Positions 1-4,622 of a stretch of 5,960 nt of DNA are shown here, piece by piece. The stretch covers positions 1 to 5,960 of the forward strand of contig JABHEX010000126.1 in the NCBI GenBank assembly GCA_018676385.1, written 5' to 3'. Numbering within the stretch: the stretch's first letter is position 1; every line of letters begins with the position of its first letter. The notes below the pieces were generated by a model. The model was given only the letters and a program-made list of their open reading frames with translations, ran no database searches and had not been told where the DNA came from. The position numbers and the translations under genes were made by a program. This stretch comes from Akkermansiaceae bacterium. Its GTDB lineage: Bacteria > Verrucomicrobiota > Verrucomicrobiia > Verrucomicrobiales > Akkermansiaceae.

Positions 1-892
1 CTTCCATAAACATTTCTTCGAGTGATTGCCTTAACTCGCGCATTTCCACAATCGTCACCCCAGCTCCGCGCAAGGCATCAAGCATCGGTTGTATTGGAGC
101 AGGGCCACTCTGATAAATGGTGATCGTATTCGATTCAATTTCTGCAGCATCGCCCTTCAATTGAGCCAATAACCCTGCAGGGATATCCCCTTGTGTGCGG
201 ATCACGTAACGGCGGCTTTTTTCCGTCAGCTCTGTAATCGTCCCCTGTCTGACAATCTCCCCCTTGTTCATAATAGCTACACTATCACAGATCATCTCCA
301 ATTCTCCAAGTAGGTGAGAGTTGACAAATACCGTTCGCCCTTGATCACGCATCATCTGCAAGAGGTTTCGCATTTCTAACCGACCTTGCGGATCGACTCC
401 ATCAGTGGGCTCATCAAGGAACACAATATCTGGGTCATTAACAAGCGCCTGAGCAAGTCCAATACGCTGTTTCATTCCCTTTGAATAGGTCCCCATTCTG
501 TGATTTCCCCAATCTTGCATCCCTACAATCTCCAGCAGCTCACCCGCACGTACGCGAGACTGCGACGGCGACATACCGGTAAGACCCGCTACATAACGAA
601 TCACCTCTCTACCCTTCAGGTATTCGGGAAAACGAGCGTGCTCAGGAAGGTAGCCCACACGTGCAAGCGTGGGTTTATGCCCAATAGGCTGACCTAATAA
701 AGTTCCCACGCATTGAGTCGGGCGAACAATACTGGTGAGTATTTTTACCAAGGTGCTCTTTCCCGCCCCATTCGGACCCAATAATCCAAAAACACCTCCG
801 CTCCGAACTTGGAAGGACACCCCGCGCAGGGCATCTACTCCACCACGATAGCGTTTTTTTACCTCAGCCAGATCAATAACAATTTCAGACAC
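1..892 (-). CDS. ABC-2-type exporter ATP-binding protein, C-terminus cut by window edge
   Basis: This is the cytoplasmic ATPase subunit of an ABC exporter (COG1131/CcmA-like group), which powers a separate membrane permease. Translation from the GTG at 892 gives 297 codons with a full nucleotide-binding domain: Walker A GPNGAGKST at residues 39-47, GYLPE in the Q-loop region (80-84), ABC signature YSKGMKQR (136-143), Walker B VFLDEPTDGVDP (157-168) and the H-loop His193 in NSHLLGE. The C-terminal accessory region ends with SLEEMFME, the usual closing motif of this family, so probably only a few to some tens of residues are missing. The GTG start puts SEIVIDL just before the first beta strand, as expected; no clear Shine-Dalgarno precedes it. 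An alternative in-frame GTG lies at 910. The partner permease is presumably just outside the window. The cargo cannot be told; GldA-, NosF- and drug-exporter ATPases look alike at this level. Confidence 0.93.
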   Translation of the reverse strand, partial: MSEIVIDLAEVKKRYRGGVDALRGVSFQVRSGGVFGLLGPNGAGKSTLVKILTSIVRPTQCVGTLLGQPIGHKPTLARVGYLPEHARFPEYLKGREVIRYVAGLTGMSPSQSRVRAGELLEIVGMQDWGNHRMGTYSKGMKQRIGLAQALVNDPDIVFLDEPTDGVDPQGRLEMRNLLQMMRDQGRTVFVNSHLLGELEMICDSVAIMNKGEIVRQGTITELTEKSRRYVIRTQGDIPAGLLAQLKGDAAEIESNTITIYQSGPAPIQPMLDALRGAGVTIVEMRELRQSLEEMFME

Positions 893-982
893 GGCCGTGA
901 TACAACACACTACAGAAATAAGCTCAAGTACCGATCATCCAACATCATCACTACCGTATAAAATTTCAACCACTCCTCAGCA

Positions 983-992
983 TGGCGCGCCA
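983..992. repeat. Perfect 10-bp palindrome TGGCGCGCCA
   Basis: The ten bases read the same on both strands and form a GC-rich island in an otherwise AT-rich spacer. It could be a dimeric-regulator half of the control region. A palindrome this short can also occur by chance, so an operator role is only a suggestion. Confidence 0.35.
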
Positions 993-1010
993 CGTCGACA
1001 AATCTGTGCC

Positions 1011-1022
1011 AAATGATCATTT
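1011..1022. repeat. Perfect 12-bp palindrome AAATGATCATTT
   Basis: This is a perfect two-fold symmetric 12-mer with no spacer, lying between two divergent genes and 18 bases from the GC-rich palindrome at 983. The form suits a homodimeric helix-turn-helix regulator. No regulator gene is adjacent and the site is not repeated elsewhere in the window, so function is unproven. Confidence 0.4.
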
Positions 1023-1042
1023 TAATCGCGCGCTGTAAAAAA

Positions 1043-1064
1043 TGCCAATGAGTGCATGATGGCA
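1043..1064. repeat. Interrupted inverted repeat TGCCA-N12-TGGCA
   Basis: Five-base arms (1043-1047 and 1060-1064) are separated by 12 bases. The element lies just upstream of a TATTAT hexamer (1076-1081), so it would cover the -35 area of a promoter using that box. That is where activator sites often sit. The arms are short and chance is a real alternative. Confidence 0.25.
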
Positions 1065-1075
1065 ATCCATACGAT

Positions 1076-1096
1076 TATTATATCGTTTATTTGACA
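1076..1096 (+). promoter_or_regulatory. Possible promoter elements for the metalloprotease gene
   Basis: Two hexamers are visible but do not pair with each other. TATTAT (1076-1081, five of six matches to the -10 consensus) has no good -35 box 16-18 bases upstream. TTGACA (1091-1096, perfect -35 consensus) has only the weak TAATTA (1115-1120) at an 18-base spacing and GATAAT much too close at 1104. An activator-dependent promoter at TATTAT, or a weak promoter from TTGACA, are both possible. Confidence 0.25.
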
Positions 1097-1142
1097 GCAC
1101 ACAGATAATGCAGGTAATTAACTAGTCAATTGATTCAGCTTT

Positions 1143-1155
1143 GGTGAAAATCACC
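1143..1155 (+). promoter_or_regulatory. Shine-Dalgarno-like GGTGA inside a small inverted repeat
   Basis: GGTGA (1143-1147) lies 8 bases before the ATG at 1156, a normal ribosome-binding distance, and supports that start over the TTG at 1141. It is followed by its own reverse complement: GGTGA-AAA-TCACC is a perfect 13-base inverted repeat with a 3-base loop ending right at the ATG. If it folds in mRNA it would hide the site; the stem is only 5 bp, so the effect may be slight. Confidence 0.4.
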
Positions 1156-2076
1156 ATGCACACCATGAGTATTCACAACAAATCGCTCGCACTCCTTCTT
1201 CTGATTTGGCCCACAAGCCAGACAATTGCTGGTGAAATGGAGATCAGCGCGACACTGAGTAGCGTGGAGTCCTCTATACCTATCGACGCACCATCATTCA
1301 ACCTCACGTCAGGTTTCAACATCATCCTCAACTACAACAACACCCCTACGGCCAGCCAAGCCGCAGCGTTTTCTGCAGCTAAAATGGTTTGGGAATCACA
1401 CCTCGTAGGGTATTTAGATACTGTCAGTAACAATAATATCACCATCGACGTTAATCTAACCTCCATCGATGGAGTAGGAGGCACCCTAGGTTCAGCTGGA
1501 CCCACTGCCCCCAAGTTCGGGTCCGAAAATAACTTCATCTACGCAGTTTCTGGTGAAATGACATTCGACACCGCAGACACTGACAATCTCGAGACTGCCG
1601 GCACATTTGGTGATGTTGTGGCACATGAAATGGGACACGTTTTGGGTCTTGGCACCTTGTGGAGCAGCTCTGCTGTAGGCTTTTCTGGCTACCAGGAACT
1701 TTATATCGATGACTCTGGCAAATACACGGGGTCTTCAGCTCTTGCGCAATGGCAAACAGAGTTTGGCCAAACAAATGCTACTTTCGTGCCTGTGGAACTC
1801 GCCGGCGGTCCGGGGACAGCAAATGGTCACTGGGATGAAGTCGATGGCGGCGGTGGCCTCACAGGCATAACACAATCAGGCACTGGTAAAGATTTAAGAG
1901 ATGAAATCATGACCGGATGGCTTGGCGGATCAACCTACATCAGTAACATGACAATTGCACAGTTTGAGGATATTGGTTATCAGGTTGTCCTCAACGGGTC
2001 TCCTGTTCCCGAGCCTTCAACGTATATTTTATGTGCCTTAGGCTTGTCACTCCTTCTCTCACGCCGACATAGGTAA
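1156..2076 (+). CDS. Secreted leishmanolysin-like (M8) zinc metalloprotease with PEP-CTERM tail
   Basis: Predicted 306-residue secreted endopeptidase of the metzincin clan. The N-terminus is a signal peptide: a short polar start with one Lys, a hydrophobic core LALLLLI, and likely cleavage after TIA near residue 25. The catalytic helix is HEMGHVLGLGTLW (157-169): His157 and His161 bind zinc and Glu158 is the catalytic base. The third ligand is probably His225 in NGHWDE, 63 residues later; that long gap separates M8 enzymes from M10/M12, where the third His follows within the HExxHxxGxxH/D motif. EIMTGW (250-255) supplies the Met-turn (Met252), followed by TIAQFEDIGY, typical of bacterial members. 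The C-terminus is VPEPS (284-288), one hydrophobic segment and RRHR, a PEP-CTERM sorting signal read by an exosortase encoded elsewhere. Its only Cys lies in that tail, so the mature domain has no disulfides, unlike Leishmania GP63. The start could instead be ATG 1165 or TTG 1141. Its substrate is unknown. Confidence 0.85.
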   Translation: MHTMSIHNKSLALLLLIWPTSQTIAGEMEISATLSSVESSIPIDAPSFNLTSGFNIILNYNNTPTASQAAAFSAAKMVWESHLVGYLDTVSNNNITIDVNLTSIDGVGGTLGSAGPTAPKFGSENNFIYAVSGEMTFDTADTDNLETAGTFGDVVAHEMGHVLGLGTLWSSSAVGFSGYQELYIDDSGKYTGSSALAQWQTEFGQTNATFVPVELAGGPGTANGHWDEVDGGGGLTGITQSGTGKDLRDEIMTGWLGGSTYISNMTIAQFEDIGYQVVLNGSPVPEPSTYILCALGLSLLLSRRHR

Positions 2077-2126
2077 AAATTCCAGGCCCCAATCCATAAT
2101 TTGTGCCTCATTGTGGACGCTTGACG

Positions 2127-2151
2127 TATAATCTTAAAACTTCACTATATC
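2127..2151 (+). promoter_or_regulatory. Possible promoter for the membrane-protein gene
   Basis: A perfect -10 hexamer TATAAT lies at 2127-2132, 23 bases before the ATG at 2156, which would give a leader of about 17 bases. No good -35 box is found at the normal distance; TTGTGC at 2101 is 20 bases away. Alternatively TTGACG (2121-2126) acts as -35 with TATATC (2146-2151) as -10 at a long 19-base spacing, which would make the mRNA leaderless. Either reading suggests transcription separate from the metalloprotease gene. Confidence 0.4.
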
Positions 2152-2155
2152 GTGA

Positions 2156-3115
2156 ATGGCTAGAAAAGTGGAACCAGAGGAGGCGTTTCGTCTGATTGAC
2201 CACCGAGGTGTCAAAAACCGTCCTCTCAACCTTGGTCAGAACATTGAAGGCATCAGCGCAGAGGATGAAATGGATGAGAAGCCTGCTGAGGCTCCCAAAT
2301 GGATACGCTATACGATTATTGCCGTAGCCGTAACACTTACTGTTGGTTTCATAGGCATATTAATTAGTGGGGCATACCTAGTTTATAACCAAAATGCACC
2401 AACCTCAAAAGCGATCTCTCCAGATGAGCCATTAATCATTTATTCTGACGAAGAATCAAAAAATCTCATCACAACTACACTCAAAAAATTTCTCAACTGC
2501 ATCAACACTGAGGAGCGAACCGATTACGTTATGTCACCAGACAGTGAACGCAGTCGCATGCTTAATTATTACGAAAAACGCGGAAATCTGGATGTCGCCC
2601 TTTGGAAAGTAAAACTCATCAAACCTGCGACCTTGGATGGCACTAGGATATGGATGGTTGCTTACCTCGATGTCAAAAAAAATCTACGTTATATGAGCCT
2701 CATGCGATCAGGTAATGAATTTCTGATTCAATGGTCAGCCAGCGTAGGCTACAGCGAGTTATCGTGGGATCAATTTATAATCAAACAGCCCAGAGAACCC
2801 ATTCAGATGAGATGTTATGCTCTGCGCAACATTGGAGCTGTGCCAGCAAACTTCGATTCATCAACCCATTATGGCTTCATTATTGAAAACCGTAGAGGGG
2901 ATTTCACAAAATTTGCCCTTATGCCTCATAGTTCAGAGGGCGCTCGCCTTCTAAACTCAATCCCAGTTGGCTCGCGAAACCCAGTCAATTTATTACTCAA
3001 ATACATCGATCAACCAAATGGCACCCGACAACTCGTTATCGATAAATTAATCCATTTTCAATGGCACCAAAATACAACAACCACCAAAGGAAGACCTGTT
3101 GAATTGCGCGATTGA
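2156..3115 (+). CDS. Uncharacterised single-pass membrane protein
   Basis: Predicted 319-residue protein that I cannot assign to a named family. Order of parts: a charged, acidic N-terminal tail (1-48), probably cytoplasmic; one transmembrane helix at about 52-77 (YTIIAVAVTLTVGF and on); then a soluble domain of about 240 residues, probably outside the inner membrane because of the short Lys/Arg flank (KWIR) on the N-terminal side. Residues 104-140 (TLKKFLNC, EERTDYV, then MLNYYEKRG) match a pattern I recall from verrucomicrobial proteins, where an L-x-x-FL stretch and an ERL-x-YV stretch precede a YY motif, perhaps an NTF2/SnoaL-like fold. That is memory-based inference. The following Trp- and Tyr-rich stretch (150-206) looks like beta strands. 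There are no catalytic motifs and no signal peptidase site. The ATG at 2156 lacks a Shine-Dalgarno. The gene lies 79 bases after the metalloprotease gene and converges on xseA. Confidence 0.8.
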   Translation: MARKVEPEEAFRLIDHRGVKNRPLNLGQNIEGISAEDEMDEKPAEAPKWIRYTIIAVAVTLTVGFIGILISGAYLVYNQNAPTSKAISPDEPLIIYSDEESKNLITTTLKKFLNCINTEERTDYVMSPDSERSRMLNYYEKRGNLDVALWKVKLIKPATLDGTRIWMVAYLDVKKNLRYMSLMRSGNEFLIQWSASVGYSELSWDQFIIKQPREPIQMRCYALRNIGAVPANFDSSTHYGFIIENRRGDFTKFALMPHSSEGARLLNSIPVGSRNPVNLLLKYIDQPNGTRQLVIDKLIHFQWHQNTTTTKGRPVELRD

Positions 3116-3169
3116 GGCAGCACAAAAAGTCGCAGACATCAGCGTAATGAAATAACTCAGTTGAGCTAC

Positions 3170-3194
3170 AGGCTAGCCGGCCTACTACTTTTTT
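3170..3194 (+). terminator. Weak candidate terminator between convergent genes
   Basis: On the plus strand AGGC-TAGCCG-GCCT (3170-3183) can form a 4-bp GC-rich stem, followed five bases later by six T (3189-3194). The T-run lies inside the last Lys codons of xseA on the other strand. The stem is short and the T-run is displaced, so this is a marginal intrinsic terminator for the membrane-protein gene. I see no convincing one for xseA. Confidence 0.22.
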
Positions 3195-4528
3195 GTCTTC
3201 GATACTGTACTCACTACTTTGCCACTCGCCAACCGTGTTTCTAGAACATCACCTTTTTTGAGATCAGCAGAGCTCTTGACAATATCGCCATTAGCATTGG
3301 TTGTAATCGAAAAACCTCTGGCGAAAGTAGCTTCTGGCCCAAGTGTCCTCATCAGCGACTGCAAATGCCTTAAGCGTTCCAATGCTTGTTGCTGAGCACT
3401 CTGAACAGCTCGTTCAATCTGTGAACAGGTTTGATCCAACCGCTCAGATTTTTGGTCAATGACGTTTGCCGGATGATATGCTGCGCAGAGAGAAACCACC
3501 TCCCGAAGCCTAACTCGCCTACTATGCATCTGATCATCCGCTGCATTTGTTAGATCCTGCCGAAGGCCATCGAGGTTTTGGATTGGCTCACGCAAAGCAC
3601 GCTCGGCATCACGTGGCATCAACGCCCGGCGCGCCGATGTCAGCACTGTTAAACTGTGCCTGAGCCTATTTTCTAACACGCGCTGTAATGATCCCGCAAG
3701 TGATGCCACATTACCCTTAAGCTCTGCAGCATCTGGCGCTACAAGCTCCGCAGCCGCACTAGGTGTGGGAGCACGTACATCTGCGGCAAAATCCGAAATC
3801 GTAAAATCAATTTCGTGGCCAACTGCAGATACAACAGGAATCGAGCAATCATAAATGGCACGAGCGACTACTTCTTCATTAAAATTCCATAGGTCTTCGA
3901 GCGAGCCCCCACCTCGACCAACAATAATTACATCCACGTGAGGAAGATTGTATTTTGATGGATCACTCAACTGGTAGAGAGCCTCAGCAATAGAATGCTC
4001 GGCGCCCTTGCCTTGGACTGTTACCGGATAAAGAACCGGCTGCACCCATGGTGCCCGACGATTTAATATATTGAGCATATCCTGCAACGCAGCACCCGTT
4101 GGTGAGGTTACCAGCCCAATCACCCTAGGGAATTTAGGCAACGCCATTTTGAGCGCAGGGTCAAACAGACCTTCGGAATTAAGTTTGCGTTTCAACGCCT
4201 CAAACCGTGCCTGTAAATCACCCAGACCAGCGTCCTCTAGCTGCTTTACAATGAGCTGCATTTGCCCGCGCGCCTCGTAAATAGAAACCTCACCAAACAG
4301 CCGTGCCTGCATGCCATTCTCTGGTTGCGCTTTGGCACGCACAGCATTCCCACGGAAGAGGACACAGGAGATGTGTGCTCCCTCATCTTTCAGAGTAAAG
4401 TAACAGTGCCCGCTTGCCTGCGTGCGAAGGTTGCTAATCTCTCCCTCAACCCATACATCTCCTATCTCGATCTCGAGAAGGTTTTTCATTCGCCTGACCA
4501 ACCGAGTTACTGTAAGCGCATCTGCCAC
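3185..4528 (-). CDS. xseA: Exodeoxyribonuclease VII large subunit
   Basis: Catalytic large subunit of exonuclease VII, which degrades single-stranded DNA from either end into oligonucleotides and acts in cytoplasmic DNA repair with several XseB small subunits. The 447 residues match the family's usual length (E. coli about 456). Domains: an N-terminal OB-fold (about 1-100) with VWVEGEISN and ASGHCYFTLKD; a catalytic core with PRVIGLVTSPTGAALQD (134-150), VGRGGGSLEDLWNFN (203-217), VVSAVGHEIDFTISD (232-246) and RAPTPSAAAEL (252-262); a long helical coiled-coil region (about 263-395); and the closing motif LGPEATFARGFSIT (396-409). Candidate active-site residues Asp150, Arg205, His238 and Asp241 are all present. 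The start is a GTG: in-frame codons upstream reach a TAG at 4555 with no other ATG, GTG or TTG. A GGAG (4547-4544) lies 13 bases upstream, rather far. The gene ends with tandem TAG stops. No xseB follows, since the next gene converges on it. Confidence 0.97.
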   Translation of the reverse strand: MADALTVTRLVRRMKNLLEIEIGDVWVEGEISNLRTQASGHCYFTLKDEGAHISCVLFRGNAVRAKAQPENGMQARLFGEVSIYEARGQMQLIVKQLEDAGLGDLQARFEALKRKLNSEGLFDPALKMALPKFPRVIGLVTSPTGAALQDMLNILNRRAPWVQPVLYPVTVQGKGAEHSIAEALYQLSDPSKYNLPHVDVIIVGRGGGSLEDLWNFNEEVVARAIYDCSIPVVSAVGHEIDFTISDFAADVRAPTPSAAAELVAPDAAELKGNVASLAGSLQRVLENRLRHSLTVLTSARRALMPRDAERALREPIQNLDGLRQDLTNAADDQMHSRRVRLREVVSLCAAYHPANVIDQKSERLDQTCSQIERAVQSAQQQALERLRHLQSLMRTLGPEATFARGFSITTNANGDIVKSSADLKKGDVLETRLASGKVVSTVSKTKK

Positions 4529-4573
4529 ATCGAGAGCATCACTCCGGATGCCCTATCTGACAACCTGAAAGTC

Positions 4574-4601
4574 TTGACTCTTAGTTCTTAGTTCTTATAC
4601 C
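4574..4601 (+). promoter_or_regulatory. Predicted glyS promoter, giving a near-leaderless mRNA
   Basis: TTGACT (4574-4579) and TATACC (4596-4601) are 16 bases apart and fit the sigma70 pattern (five of six and four of six matches). Transcription would begin near 4607-4609, only a few bases before the ATG at 4612. This agrees with the lack of any Shine-Dalgarno before glyS. The -10 box overlaps that of the opposite xseA promoter. Confidence 0.5.
4580..4597. repeat. Tandem 7-bp repeat CTTAGTT, about 2.6 copies
   Basis: CTTAGTT at 4580-4586 and again at 4587-4593 is followed by the partial copy CTTA (4594-4597). The repeat fills the spacer between the predicted -35 and -10 boxes of glyS. A change in copy number would alter that spacer by 7 bases and disrupt the promoter. 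Confidence 0.75.
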
Positions 4602-4622
4602 ACATCTCGCCATGGCCAACAA
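4594..4622 (-). promoter_or_regulatory. Predicted xseA promoter overlapping the glyS start
   Basis: On the minus strand an extended -10 box TGGTATAAG has TATAAG at 4599-4594. It is preceded at exactly 17 bases by TTGTTG (4622-4617), a three-of-six -35 box. Transcription would start near 4587, leaving an untranslated leader of about 60 bases before the GTG at 4528. The -35 box lies within the first codons of glyS and the -10 box shares bases with the glyS -10 box. Confidence 0.5.

Larger units (their letters stand above)
893..1155. other. Divergent intergenic region, non-coding
   Basis: About 260 bases separate the start of the ABC ATPase gene (minus) from the chosen start of the metalloprotease gene (plus). 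No reading frame here looks like protein, and no tRNA cloverleaf or other RNA gene is visible. It holds two perfect palindromes, an interrupted inverted repeat, a consensus -35 hexamer and a small inverted repeat over the likely ribosome-binding site, each listed separately. It must hold the promoters for both flanking genes. I found no convincing promoter for the minus-strand gene. Confidence 0.7.

Noticed and set aside
80..84. Lack of a glutamine in the Q-loop region of the ABC ATPase (protein residues 80-84; gene around 641-655)
   Set aside because: GYLPE in this place is common in this exporter subfamily, so it is not a sign of a degenerate protein.
653..670. Near-palindromic CACACGTGCAAGCGTGGG in the ABC gene
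   Set aside because: It falls in ordinary coding sequence, is imperfect and has no sign of regulatory placement.
500..697. Plus-strand reading frame of 65 codons
   Set aside because: It lies wholly inside the ABC ATPase gene on the opposite strand, which shows all family motifs, and its product is Arg/Thr-rich with no recognisable domain.
1141..1155. TTG at 1141 as start of the metalloprotease
   Set aside because: It has no ribosome-binding site, whereas GGTGA is well spaced for the ATG at 1156, which still leaves a normal signal peptide.
1332..1774. Two minus-strand reading frames within the metalloprotease gene
   Set aside because: Both are antisense to a gene with clear catalytic motifs and have no start signals or domain-like sequence.
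4071..4591. Two plus-strand reading frames over xseA
   Set aside because: They are antisense shadows of the conserved XseA catalytic and OB-fold regions.
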